A stretch of DNA of 21,281 nt from Clostridiales bacterium (GCA_019423265.1 JAHZBS010000018.1:1-21281); one strand, 5' to 3'; shown: positions 7,621-15,689, counted from the first letter of the stretch. Notes: generated by a model from the sequence alone, not told the origin. A program made the numbers and translations.

Positions 7621-8229
7621 ATGAAGACCATAAAAGAGATCGTCCCAAGGGCGATTGTATTTTTCCTGATAATGACGCTTCTCTGCGGCGGCCTGTACAC
7701 CCTGGCGGTGACCGGCGCGGGGCAGCTATTGTTCCGTGATAAGGCTAATGGCAGCATCGTGGAGGTCAACGGCAAAAAATACGGATCAGAGCTCCTGGCG
7801 CAGCAGTTTACGGACAATGGACATCTCTGGGGGCGAATCATGAATATCGATACGGAGACATTTATCGATGAGGATGGAACCCCTGTCATGTACGCATGGG
7901 CGTCCAACCTTAGCCCTGCCAGCGAGGAGTATAAGGAGCTGATTGCGGAGAGAGTCTCAAAGATTCAGAAGGCACACCCTGAGAAGGAGGGCGTGCCGAT
8001 CCCGCAGGACCTGGTTACTTGTTCCGGAAGCGGCTTGGACCCCCATATCTCAGTGGCGGCCGCGGAGTACCAGATTCAGAGGATTGCAAGTGCCACAGGG
8101 CGGTCCGTTGACGAGGTGCAGGCCATCATTGACCGGTATACAACAGGACGTTTTTTAGGGATTTTTGGGGAGCCCACCGTCAACGTTCTGAAGGTGAACT
8201 TGGCCCTAGATGGAATCTTAACAGAATGA
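7621..8229 (+). CDS. kdpC: KdpC, accessory subunit of the Kdp ATPase
   Basis: Single-span subunit of 202 residues (E. coli 190) that joins KdpA to KdpB and increases ATP affinity. The N-terminal membrane helix (about 10-30, IVFFLIMTLLCGGLYTLAVT) is followed by an extracytoplasmic domain. That domain has the family signatures NGHLWGR, ASNLSP, VTCSGSGLDPHIS and the C-terminal GEPTVNVLKVNLALD. Start ATG 7621 is chosen with GGAAGGTGA just upstream; an in-frame GTG at 7612 lies inside that RBS. It follows kdpB by 29 bases. Confidence 0.96.
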   Translation: MKTIKEIVPRAIVFFLIMTLLCGGLYTLAVTGAGQLLFRDKANGSIVEVNGKKYGSELLAQQFTDNGHLWGRIMNIDTETFIDEDGTPVMYAWASNLSPASEEYKELIAERVSKIQKAHPEKEGVPIPQDLVTCSGSGLDPHISVAAAEYQIQRIASATGRSVDEVQAIIDRYTTGRFLGIFGEPTVNVLKVNLALDGILTE

Positions 8230-8251
8230 GATAGCGCTTCAGAGGGATTTA

Positions 8252-8260
8252 TGATATACT
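8252..8260 (+). promoter_or_regulatory. Possible internal extended -10 promoter before kdpDE
   Basis: TGATATACT is a TGn-extended -10 element in the 66-base gap between kdpC and kdpD, the only real gap in the cluster after kdpF. No good -35 is present at the expected distance. It could give basal kdpDE expression independent of the main promoter. Confidence 0.35.
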
Positions 8261-8295
8261 GATCGCAAAAGCGAGAAACGAAATCAGGTGATGAC

Positions 8296-11001
8296 ATGGA
8301 GACCCAGAGGCCCAATCCGGATATGCTGCTCCAACAGATTATGGAGGAACAGGAGAGGCCGGTCAGGGGCAAGCTGAAGATATTTTTCGGATATGCGGCG
8401 GGGGTGGGCAAAACCTACGCCATGCTGGAGGCCGCCCACCAGGCCAGCAAAGCGGGGAATGATGTGGCCGTTGGGTATATAGAGCCGCACACAAGGCCCG
8501 AGACGTTGGCGCTGCTGGATGGATTAGAGCAGATTCCCCCTCTTCTCATCGACCACAGGGGCGTGACAATCCGTGAATTTGACCTGGATAGGGCCCTGGC
8601 CAGGAGACCGCAGCTGATCCTCGTAGATGAGCTGGCCCACACCAACGCGGACAGCTGCCGTCACGCCAAGCGGTATCAGGACGTGGAGGAGCTTCTAAAA
8701 GCCGGCATCGACGTCTATACCACCGTCAATGTGCAGCACATGGAAAGCCTCAACGATGTGGTGGCCTCCATAACCGGCATCATTGTCCGAGAACGTCTGC
8801 CAGATACAGTCTTTGACAATGCGGATCAGGTCGAGCTGGTGGACATTGAGCCAGATGATCTGATCCAGCGGTTAAGTCAGGGGAAGATCTATCAGAAGCA
8901 ACAGGCGCGGCAGGCGCTTACCCATTTCTTTTCGAAAACCAATCTGGTGGCCCTCCGGGAAATCGCGCTCCTGCGCTCGGCAGAACGGGTCAACAAGACG
9001 GCGGAGCGGGATAAAAAGCCAGCGGAGAAATCGGATTACTACGCGGGGGAGCATATTTTGATCTGTCTGTCCGCGTCGCCCAGCAATGCCAAGGTCATTC
9101 GCACCGCGGCTAGGATGGCGGATGCCTTTCATGGCAAGTGTACCGCATTGTTTGTCGAGCGGGAGACCGAGCCGGAGACGATGGCGCAGGCCGGGCTAAC
9201 GGAGAATCTGCGCCTTGCAGAGCAGCTGGGGGCGAGAATTGCCACCGTTTACGGGGAGGACGTAGCCTACCAGATAGCGGAGTATGCAAAGGCCAGCGGC
9301 GTTACGAAGGTTGTCATAGGGCGTTCTAATAACGTAAAACACTGGTGGTCGGGCAAATCCAATTTGGTGGAGCGGCTGACCAACCTGGCTCCGGCGTTGG
9401 ATATTTATATCATTCCAGACACACTGTCGCCCTACCGGAACAAGCGCCGATTCATGGGTAAAGCCAAGAGAGGGAGGTTCTCCTTTGAGGATGCGGCCGT
9501 ATCGCTGGCCATTTTGATTTTCACCACACTTCTTGGATTTTGGTTTGATTACCTGAATTTTGGCGAAGCCAGCATCATTATGCTGTATATCCTGGGAGTC
9601 TTAGTGACGGCGCTTATCACCAAAGGGAAGCTATATAGCGCTTTCTCCTCCTTAATCAGCGTCTTTGCCTTTAATTACTTTTTTACCGTGCCGCAGTTTG
9701 CCTTTCAAGTGTTTGATACGGAGTACCCGGTTACGTTTTTGTTCCTGCTCATCGTCTCGATTATCGTCAGCACCTTGACGAGCAAAGTCAAAATGCAAGC
9801 GAAGCAGGCGGCACAGAAAGCCTACAGGACGGAAGTCCTCCTGGAGACGAGCCAGCACTTGCAGTCGGCCCAGACGCAGCAGGAGATCTTGACGGAGCTG
9901 GCGCGCCAGATGGTCCGGCTGCTGGATCGCACAGTCTTGATCTATCCGGTGAAGGAGGGGCAGCAAGAGCTGGGGGAGCCGTTGGTGTTCGCAAAAGATG
10001 CGGAGCTGGACGGTCAGGGGTATACAACGCCCGATGAGCGGGCAGTGGCCGCATGGGTATATAAAAATAATAAACACGCTGGCGTTACCACCAATACATT
10101 GCCTGGAGCCCGCTGCCTATACATGGCGGTCCGCAGCCATGAGACGGTCTTTGCCGTGGCCGCTATCGCCATTGAGCAGCGCGAGATCCTGGGCGCCTTT
10201 GAGAAGAATCTCCTGGTGGCCATGCTAGGGGAGGGTGGTCTGGCCCTGGAAAAAGACTTGGTGACCAAGACAAAGAATCAGATCGCGATTCAGGCGCAGC
10301 AGGAACAATTGCGGGCCAATCTGCTGCGGGCCATATCCCATGATCTGCGGACGCCGTTGACCAGCATCTCCGGCAATGCGGGAATCCTCATGGAGAACGG
10401 GGATATTCTGAATGAAGAGAAGAAAAAGCAGTTATACTCCGACATCTTGGACGACTCCATCTGGCTGATCAATCTGGTGGAGAATCTCTTATCGGTGACC
10501 CGGATCGAAAATGGGACGATGAGTCTGTCCATGCAGCCAGAGCTTGTGGAGGAAGTCATACAGGAGGCCCTCCAGCACGTGAACCGCAGAAGCTCCGAGC
10601 ATGTTATCCGCGTGAATCTGGAGGATGATATGTTGATGGCAAAGATGGATTCCCGGCTGATCTTGCAGGTTATTCTCAATATTGTGGACAATGCCATACA
10701 ATACACAGACCCAGGCAGCCATATCACCATCGCCGCCAGAAAGAGCAAAGACATGATTCTATTTGAGATCAGCGATGACGGCGAGGGCATCCCGGACGAG
10801 GCAAAAGCCAAGCTCTTCGATATGTTCTACACCGTTGACAAAAACCGAGGGGACGGAAGGCGGGGCCTCGGGCTTGGGCTGTCCCTGTGCAAGTCCATTG
10901 TCCACGCCCACGGAGGAATTATCGGCGTGAAAGATCATGAACCCCACGGATTGACCTTTTATTTCACACTGTATTCAGAAGAGGTGAATTGTAATGTATA
11001 A
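8296..11001 (+). CDS. kdpD: KdpD, K+/turgor-responsive sensor histidine kinase
   Basis: Membrane sensor kinase of 901 residues (E. coli 894) that phosphorylates KdpE. Domains in order: an N-terminal KdpD domain with Walker A GYAAGVGKT (32-40) and a Walker B-like ILVDELAHTN; a universal-stress-protein-like domain (about 250-375); four clustered membrane helices of the DUF4118 type (about 396-495); and a GAF-like segment (about 520-645). The kinase core has phospho-acceptor His682 in ISHDLRTPLTSISGN, an N box ILNIVDNAIQYTDPG, G1 DDGEGIPDEA and G2 GRRGLGLGLSLCKSIV. The USP region is the known docking site for regulators (c-di-AMP in some Firmicutes). Start ATG 8296 has AGGTGA 5 bases upstream. 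The stop overlaps the kdpE start by 8 bases, so the pair is translationally coupled. Confidence 0.97.
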   Translation: METQRPNPDMLLQQIMEEQERPVRGKLKIFFGYAAGVGKTYAMLEAAHQASKAGNDVAVGYIEPHTRPETLALLDGLEQIPPLLIDHRGVTIREFDLDRALARRPQLILVDELAHTNADSCRHAKRYQDVEELLKAGIDVYTTVNVQHMESLNDVVASITGIIVRERLPDTVFDNADQVELVDIEPDDLIQRLSQGKIYQKQQARQALTHFFSKTNLVALREIALLRSAERVNKTAERDKKPAEKSDYYAGEHILICLSASPSNAKVIRTAARMADAFHGKCTALFVERETEPETMAQAGLTENLRLAEQLGARIATVYGEDVAYQIAEYAKASGVTKVVIGRSNNVKHWWSGKSNLVERLTNLAPALDIYIIPDTLSPYRNKRRFMGKAKRGRFSFEDAAVSLAILIFTTLLGFWFDYLNFGEASIIMLYILGVLVTALITKGKLYSAFSSLISVFAFNYFFTVPQFAFQVFDTEYPVTFLFLLIVSIIVSTLTSKVKMQAKQAAQKAYRTEVLLETSQHLQSAQTQQEILTELARQMVRLLDRTVLIYPVKEGQQELGEPLVFAKDAELDGQGYTTPDERAVAAWVYKNNKHAGVTTNTLPGARCLYMAVRSHETVFAVAAIAIEQREILGAFEKNLLVAMLGEGGLALEKDLVTKTKNQIAIQAQQEQLRANLLRAISHDLRTPLTSISGNAGILMENGDILNEEKKKQLYSDILDDSIWLINLVENLLSVTRIENGTMSLSMQPELVEEVIQEALQHVNRRSSEHVIRVNLEDDMLMAKMDSRLILQVILNIVDNAIQYTDPGSHITIAARKSKDMILFEISDDGEGIPDEAKAKLFDMFYTVDKNRGDGRRGLGLGLSLCKSIVHAHGGIIGVKDHEPHGLTFYFTLYSEEVNCNV

Positions 11002-11698
11002 ACCGCGAATTCTAGTGGTAGAAGATGACAAAGCGGTGCGCAACTTGATCACGACCACACTGGAGACGCAGGGCTATCAGTATCATACTGCCAGCACCGG
11101 CGGAGAATCCATCATGGAGGCCATATCCAACCAACCCGATGTGGTGATTTTAGATCTCGGGTTGCCGGATATGGACGGAGTGGATATTATCAAGAAAATC
11201 CGCGGATGGTCCAATATGCCCATCATCGTCGTCAGCGCGCGCAGCGAAGACCGGGATAAGATTGACGCCCTAGACGCCGGCGCCGATGATTATTTGACGA
11301 AACCTTTTAGCGTAGAAGAGCTGTTGGCGAGACTCCGCGTCACACTGCGGCGGATCCGCTATGATTTGGAAAAAGCGGGGGACTCATCCAGCGTGTTCAT
11401 CAACGGTGAGCTGAAGATCGACTACGCGGCGGGGTGTACCTATATCGCCGGCGCCGAGATCCATCTGACGCCCATTGAGTATAAACTGCTCTGCCTTTTG
11501 GCCAGAAATGCCGGAAAGGTGCTGACCCACAACTATATTCTAAAGGAAGTGTGGGGGAGTGCGCTGCCCAGCGATACACCATCCCTCCGCGTTTTTATGG
11601 CAACCCTGCGCAAAAAAATTGAAAAGAATCCGTCCCAGCCACAATACATTCAGACACACATTGGGATCGGATATCGAATGCTGCGGATCCCCGAGTGA
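10994..11698 (+). CDS. kdpE: KdpE, OmpR-family response regulator
   Basis: Transcription activator of the kdp operon, phosphorylated by KdpD. It has 234 residues. The receiver domain (1-120) has the acidic pair EDD at 10-12, phospho-acceptor Asp54 in VILDLGLPDMDG, the conserved Ser/Thr region VVSARSE and the Lys in YLTKPFSVEEL. The C-terminal winged-helix domain (about 132-232) shows the OmpR/PhoB pattern LTPIEYKLLCLLARNAGKVL, then the recognition helix LRVFMATLRKKIE and the hairpin THIGIGYRM. The start overlaps the kdpD stop. The last codons form the 5' arm of an inverted repeat. Confidence 0.97.
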   Translation: MYKPRILVVEDDKAVRNLITTTLETQGYQYHTASTGGESIMEAISNQPDVVILDLGLPDMDGVDIIKKIRGWSNMPIIVVSARSEDRDKIDALDAGADDYLTKPFSVEELLARLRVTLRRIRYDLEKAGDSSSVFINGELKIDYAAGCTYIAGAEIHLTPIEYKLLCLLARNAGKVLTHNYILKEVWGSALPSDTPSLRVFMATLRKKIEKNPSQPQYIQTHIGIGYRMLRIPE

Positions 11699-11705
11699 TC
11701 CGCAG
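11681..11705 (+). terminator. Perfect inverted repeat over the kdpE stop codon, possible kdp operon terminator
   Basis: CTGCGGATC (11681-11689) and GATCCGCAG (11697-11705) form a flawless 9-bp stem with a 7-base loop; the kdpE stop TGA (11696-11698) spans the loop-stem junction. The nearest T-run (seven T, 11724-11730) starts about 18 bases after the stem, too far for a canonical terminator. Its position at the operon end still suggests 3'-end formation or mRNA protection. Confidence 0.45.
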
Positions 11706-11719
11706 CTCGTATAAAATGA

Positions 11720-11748
11720 TTGCTTTTTTTGTGGGTTTGCGATATACT
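11720..11748 (+). promoter_or_regulatory. Promoter of the GH3 gene
   Basis: -35 TTGCTT (11720-11725), exactly 17 bases, -10 TATACT (11743-11748). The start codon at 11803 lies 55 bases downstream of the -10. This makes the glycosidase a transcript separate from kdp. Confidence 0.7.
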
Positions 11749-11802
11749 ATACGTGCTCGTGAACGAAACGAGGATGGAAACAGACAGGAGGAAGGAAAAA
11801 GG

Positions 11803-13950
11803 ATGCAAACAACACAGAAACGGCGGGAAGCGGAAGCATGGGCGCAGGCGCTGCTTGATCAGATGACCATAGAAGAAAAGGCAGGGCAGTTGGCGGCCTT
11901 TTTCCCCAATGGAAATAAACGTTTGGGAATTCCCCATATGCAGCACGGAGAATGCCTGCACGGTATGGTGGCGGATCGGGCCACGTCCTTTCCCCAGGCG
12001 CTGGCGCTTGGGTGCATGTGGGATCCGGAGCTGGTAGAAGAGGTGGCTTCCATCGTGGCGAAGGAAGCGCGGGCATTGGGCGTTCATCACTGCTTCGCCC
12101 CGATGCTAGGCGTTGCCCGGGATCCGCGGTGGGGGAGGATACAGGAGGCTTACGGTGAGGATACCTATCTAGTGACCAGAACGGGCGTGGCTTTCTGCAA
12201 GGGATTGCAGGGGATGGGAGAGGAACGGCTAAATCGAGATCACATCATAGCTACGCTGAAGCATTTGGTAGCGGACGGGGAGCCGGAAGGAGGGCTGAAC
12301 GGAGCCGCCATGGAGCTGTCTGAGCGCAAACTCAGAGAGATCCACCTGCCCCCCTTTGAGGCATGTATCAAGGAAGCGCAAGCGGCATCCATCATGCCAG
12401 CCCACCATGCGCTCAATGGGATCCCTTGCCATGCCAATCCACACCTGATCGAGGATATTTGCCGAAAAGAATTTGGGTTTGACGGTATGGTTGTATCGGA
12501 CAACGGCGACATCCGGAAACTGTACACTACCATGAAGGTCTGTTCTTCCCTGGAGGAAAGCGCCAAATTAGCTATGGACGCGGGCGTGGATACGGAACTG
12601 GCCTGGTTGATCCCGTGGAATGAAAATCGGATCTATGGTCCCGCGCTGATCCAAGCGGTGAAGGATGGACTTGTCTCCATGGAACAGCTGGACACGGCTG
12701 TCCGGCGGGTTCTACTCTTTAAATATGAGATGGACTTGCTCCATGATCCCTGCGCAAAGCCGGAGCAGGAATCGCTGGAAGCCTGCTATGAAAACGCCGA
12801 GGGGGAGGCGCATGTGTCTCTGGCGGGGAAAACCGTATATTATGGAACGAAGCGGGGCGATGCGGAGGAGGTTCTCCAGAACCCTCAACATGACCAGGTT
12901 GCGCTCAAGGCGGCGCAGAAAGCGGTGGTATTGCTCAAGAATGAGAATGAACTGCTGCCGCTGGATGCATCGGCGCTGCAGACCATCGCGGTTATCGGTC
13001 CCAACAGTGATCGGGTGCTCCTAGGAAATTATGCGACAGCGCAGCCGCGCCACTATGTATCTGTGCTGGAGGGTATTCGCCGCTGCGTTGGCAGCTCCGT
13101 CCAGGTTTTGGCAAATCAGGGATGCGATCCGGATACATATGGCGCAACTGATATTCCAGGGGCGGTAGCCTGCGCGCGCAAAGCGGATGTTGCGATCCTG
13201 GTCGTGGGCGGCAATGAGATCACCTGTATGGAAAATCAGGATGTGGATGATCTGAACCTAAAGGGGGACCAGCAACAATTGATTGAGGCCGTGTGTGGCA
13301 CCGGCACCCCTGTCGTCATGATCCTGCTGGATGGGCGGCCGTCCTCCATTGAATGGGCCGACCAGCACATCCCAGCAATCGTACAAGGCTTTTACCTAGG
13401 GCAGGAGTGCGGCGTTGCGCTGGCGAACGTGATCTTTGGGGAGTATAATCCCGGAGGCAAGCTGTCCGTCACGGTTCCCCGCAATGTGGGGCAGATTCCC
13501 TGTTATTATAATAAGCTCATACCAGGCCGCGCGCCGGATTATTATCAGTCGCCAGTTAAACCCCTATATCCCTTCGGGTACGGACTCAGCTATACCCGCT
13601 TCGAGATCCGCCATCTCAGGGTCATCTCCTGCGATCCCACCGTTGAAGATGATGTGGAGCTTGCGGTGGATGTGGCCAATATAGGAGCGCGCGCTGGGGA
13701 GGAGGTTGTTCAGCTGTATGTGCGGGACGAGATTTCATCCCTGGTGCGGCCGGAGAAGGAGCTCAAGGGATTTCAACGGGTATTTCTGGAGGCAGGAGAG
13801 ACAAGAACTCTCTCCTTCACGCTGAAAAACCGGGATCTGGCATTCTGGATGGATGGCGGATGGGTGGTGGAGCCCGGCGAATTCACAGTCATAGCGGGCA
13901 ACAGCAGCGCAGACGAGCAGGCCCGCTGCACCTTTGCCGTGAGAGGATAG
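11803..13950 (+). CDS. Glycoside hydrolase family 3 (beta-glucosidase/beta-xylosidase type)
   Basis: Hydrolyses terminal beta-linked sugars from oligosaccharides by a retaining mechanism. It has 715 residues and no signal peptide, so it probably acts in the cytoplasm on imported oligosaccharides. The N-terminal TIM-barrel domain contains FAPMLGVARDPRWGRIQEAY, KHLVADGEPEGG and the nucleophile region GFDGMVVSDNGDI with Asp233. The alpha/beta sandwich domain begins near residue 365 (KAVVLLKNENELLPLD) and includes VVVGGNE-like LVVGGNEITC and YLGQECGVALANVIFGEYNP. The FnIII-like C-terminal domain follows FGYGLSYTRFEI. Exact sugar specificity cannot be read from sequence; the PEGG motif is seen in beta-xylosidase-like members. 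Start ATG 11803 has AGGAGGAAGG at 11786-11795. The longer in-frame start at 11695 is rejected since it lies upstream of the promoter. Confidence 0.93.
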   Translation: MQTTQKRREAEAWAQALLDQMTIEEKAGQLAAFFPNGNKRLGIPHMQHGECLHGMVADRATSFPQALALGCMWDPELVEEVASIVAKEARALGVHHCFAPMLGVARDPRWGRIQEAYGEDTYLVTRTGVAFCKGLQGMGEERLNRDHIIATLKHLVADGEPEGGLNGAAMELSERKLREIHLPPFEACIKEAQAASIMPAHHALNGIPCHANPHLIEDICRKEFGFDGMVVSDNGDIRKLYTTMKVCSSLEESAKLAMDAGVDTELAWLIPWNENRIYGPALIQAVKDGLVSMEQLDTAVRRVLLFKYEMDLLHDPCAKPEQESLEACYENAEGEAHVSLAGKTVYYGTKRGDAEEVLQNPQHDQVALKAAQKAVVLLKNENELLPLDASALQTIAVIGPNSDRVLLGNYATAQPRHYVSVLEGIRRCVGSSVQVLANQGCDPDTYGATDIPGAVACARKADVAILVVGGNEITCMENQDVDDLNLKGDQQQLIEAVCGTGTPVVMILLDGRPSSIEWADQHIPAIVQGFYLGQECGVALANVIFGEYNPGGKLSVTVPRNVGQIPCYYNKLIPGRAPDYYQSPVKPLYPFGYGLSYTRFEIRHLRVISCDPTVEDDVELAVDVANIGARAGEEVVQLYVRDEISSLVRPEKELKGFQRVFLEAGETRTLSFTLKNRDLAFWMDGGWVVEPGEFTVIAGNSSADEQARCTFAVRG

Positions 13951-13974
13951 AGAAGCTTTCAGGCAGCGAAAAAA

Positions 13975-14012
13975 CAGGAGAGACTTTCGCCGGTTGGCGG
14001 ATATCTCTCCTG
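13975..14012. terminator. Bidirectional terminator, strong for mscL
   Basis: CAGGAGAGA (13975-13983) pairs with TCTCTCCTG (14004-14012), with a second nested stem CGCC/GGCG (13988-13991/13996-13999). On the minus strand the hairpin is followed directly by six T (13969-13974 region), a strong terminator for the PHP-mscL transcript. On the plus strand CTTTC follows, giving weaker termination for the GH3 gene. Confidence 0.88.
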
Positions 14013-14031
14013 CTTTCATATGTAGGGCCTA

Positions 14032-14475
14032 TCACGGGGCTGGCGTCTCGTCAGCGGCGGGCTCCACCTCAATGAGCATGGAAGTGCAGTGGCCACAGCG
14101 TGTGGCGGCTATGGGAATTTCGCTGAGACAGTAGGGGCAGACCTTCACGGTGGGGGCCACAGGCGCGGCGGGTTTTTTGTGGAAAGACGTCAATTTGTTT
14201 ATGCCTTTGATAAGCAAGAAAATCATGAAGGCCAACAAAATGAAATTGACAACAGCCGTGATGAAAGCGCCGTATCGGATTTCAACGCCGTTAACCGTAA
14301 AGGCCAGCATGCTAAAATCCGTCTTGACAAATAGGCCCACCAGCGGGGAGAGCACATCATCCGTCAGGGACTTGACGATGCCCTGGAAGGCGGCGCCGAT
14401 CATGACGCCCACGGCTAAGTCCATGACATTGCCGCGCAGCGCAAAGGTTTTGAACTCCTGTAGAAATTTTTTCAT
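14032..14475 (-). CDS. mscL: Large-conductance mechanosensitive channel MscL with C-terminal zinc-ribbon
   Basis: Homopentameric membrane pore that opens under strong membrane tension and releases solutes at hypo-osmotic shock. It has 147 residues. The N-terminal signature is complete: FKTFALRGNVMDLAVGVMIG leading into TM1 with GAAFQGIVKSLTDDVLSPL. A periplasmic loop (50-70) and TM2 (about 70-92, ITAVVNFILLAFMIFLLIK) follow. In place of the usual charged helical bundle the C-terminus has a rubredoxin-like CPYC...CGHC zinc ribbon (Cys113, 116, 127, 130) and an acidic tail. This layout is seen in other Firmicute MscLs by general knowledge. Start ATG 14473-14475 has GAAAGGAAG upstream. It lies 45 bases after the PHP gene, likely co-transcribed. 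Confidence 0.95.
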   Translation of the reverse strand: MKKFLQEFKTFALRGNVMDLAVGVMIGAAFQGIVKSLTDDVLSPLVGLFVKTDFSMLAFTVNGVEIRYGAFITAVVNFILLAFMIFLLIKGINKLTSFHKKPAAPVAPTVKVCPYCLSEIPIAATRCGHCTSMLIEVEPAADETPAP

Positions 14476-14520
14476 CGGTATCTTCCTTTCGACTAGAGTG
14501 GTTGATGCTGTAAACCGGAG

Positions 14521-15396
14521 TCACTGTGGAATTTGGATAAAATTGCTCCACACATGCTTGCCGTCGGCGTCAATGCCCTCTATGCGCACGAAGTGATCTG
14601 TGGGGCTAATTTTATATTCGCTGTGGGTGATATGGTCCCCCAGCTGGACCCGATTTCCTACAAAGAAGGTGTCGCTGTAGAAGACGACGGAACAGAGAGG
14701 GGAGGACTCCACGTATAGGGTGAAGTCTGACTCATCCAACGTGATCTGGTAGAGCTCAGGCCCCTGGGTGGAGTAGTAACGGTTGTCCTCGATGCCCTTT
14801 CGAATGGAGGCCCAGGTATTATCCGGCGCCTGCACCATAATATACCCTCTGAATGCATCCCGCTCGTACCAGTGGGTGTCGTCCGTGGCGAACAATCGCT
14901 TTATGATCCCGTTGGCCGCCAGGACATCCGCGTAATCGCTATAATATCCGCGTCCGCTGTAATATTCGGAGACCCCGTTGTAGATTTCAACTCCGTCGTA
15001 CCCATGCAATTCCCGGAGACTTTCATGGGTCATCAGGGACCAGCCCGGGTGGGCGACGATGGAAAGCCCGCCTGCGCCGTGGATGGCATCCAAGATTTGC
15101 TGCGGAGTTGCCGCCGGGTCCTGAACCACCTCCCGCTCTAAACCGATCCCTAGGATGTGGTAGGCGATATTGGGCGACATATAATTCACATCAAATTCCG
15201 TTCCCGGGATGACGCGCAGGCCATTTTTTTCTGCGTGTGGGAAATATTTCCGATGATCTGTGATTGCAAGGAAATTGTAGCCCTGCCCGCTGTAGAGCGC
15301 CATGGCTTCTTCCACCGTTTTTCTTCCATCCGACAGCGCCGTGTGGGTGTGAAGGTTCCCCTTTTGCCAAGGGCAGGACGAGTCAAAAATATCCAT
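14521..15396 (-). CDS. PHP-domain metal-dependent phosphoesterase
   Basis: Predicted cytosolic phosphoesterase of 291 residues with a polymerase-and-histidinol-phosphatase TIM-barrel fold and a multi-metal site. Ligand motifs are visible in order: NLHTHTALSDG (His16, His18), AITDHRKY (Asp47, His48), PGTEFD (Glu67), YHILGIG (His80), VAHPGW (His116) and ATDDTHW (Asp172, His175). The last ~90 residues, after WYERDAFRGYIMV, form a beta-rich tail seen in stand-alone PHP proteins; substrate unknown. The start chosen is ATG 15394-15396 with GAAGGAG about 14 bases upstream, a rather long spacing. The longer TTG-started frame to 15459 is rejected because it would begin inside the promoter. It lies upstream of mscL on the same strand. 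Confidence 0.88.
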   Translation of the reverse strand: MDIFDSSCPWQKGNLHTHTALSDGRKTVEEAMALYSGQGYNFLAITDHRKYFPHAEKNGLRVIPGTEFDVNYMSPNIAYHILGIGLEREVVQDPAATPQQILDAIHGAGGLSIVAHPGWSLMTHESLRELHGYDGVEIYNGVSEYYSGRGYYSDYADVLAANGIIKRLFATDDTHWYERDAFRGYIMVQAPDNTWASIRKGIEDNRYYSTQGPELYQITLDESDFTLYVESSPLCSVVFYSDTFFVGNRVQLGDHITHSEYKISPTDHFVRIEGIDADGKHVWSNFIQIPQ

Positions 15397-15438
15397 ATTT
15401 TTCCAAACAGCTCCTTCCCGATAAATCAATCTAGGTGT

Positions 15439-15467
15439 ATTATACGGCAGACTTCTCAAAAATGCAA
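15439..15467 (-). promoter_or_regulatory. Promoter of the PHP-mscL transcript
   Basis: On the minus strand, -35 TTGCAT (15462-15467), 17-base spacer, and perfect -10 TATAAT (15439-15444). It sits 43 bases upstream of the chosen PHP start. Confidence 0.78.
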
Positions 15468-15543
15468 GCTGCGAAAAACAGGAGCAGGTCTTTATCTGGG
15501 AGAGAGGATGTGGACCATTTCGCCACAGGGTTGTAATTCATGC

Positions 15544-15571
15544 TTGACAATAAAACAAGAAGTGCTATAAT
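15544..15571 (+). promoter_or_regulatory. Near-consensus promoter of the cohesin-protease operon
   Basis: Perfect -35 TTGACA (15544-15549), 16-base spacer, perfect -10 TATAAT (15566-15571). The expected start of transcription (about 15578) coincides with the first of two operator-like dyads. That fits a strong promoter held in check by a repressor. Confidence 0.88.
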
Positions 15572-15578
15572 ATTCCTG

Positions 15579-15624
15579 GTTAGCGCAGACTAACTTCTGC
15601 ATAAGTGGGTTAGCGAAAACTAAC
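15579..15624. promoter_or_regulatory. Two tandem operator-like dyads GTTAG-N6-CTAAC
   Basis: Two 16-base inverted repeats share half-sites GTTAG/CTAAC with a 6-base spacer: 15579-15594 (spacer CGCAGA) and 15609-15624 (spacer CGAAAA). They are exactly 30 bases apart, close to three helical turns, and start at the expected +1. The symmetry and phasing point to a dimeric repressor; the half-site resembles operators of DtxR/IdeR-like or MarR-like regulators, but no such regulator gene is in the window. As RNA each could also form a short hairpin. Confidence 0.7.
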
Positions 15625-15633
15625 AAAGAGGGA

Positions 15634-15648
15634 AAACGCACTGCGTTT
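15634..15648 (+). other. Hairpin in the 5' leader of the cohesin gene
   Basis: AAACGC (15634-15639) and GCGTTT (15643-15648) form a 6-bp stem with a 3-base loop, partly extended by flanking GGG/TCC. It lies between the dyads and the RBS. There is no T-run; a role in mRNA stability is possible. Confidence 0.4.
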
Positions 15649-15689
15649 CTCCAGAAGGGATCCTAAGACGAAAAAGAAAGGACAGGGGA

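Noticed and set aside
11695..11802. Longer start for the GH3 protein
   Set aside because: It would start inside the kdpE end and upstream of the clear -35/-10 promoter; ATG 11803 has a strong RBS.
15397..15459. Longer TTG-started PHP protein
   Set aside because: The added codons cover the TATAAT -10 element and contain no family sequence; transcription would start after them.
15579..15624. CRISPR or longer repeat array
   Set aside because: Only two short dyads with a 14-base gap; no further copies and no cas genes.
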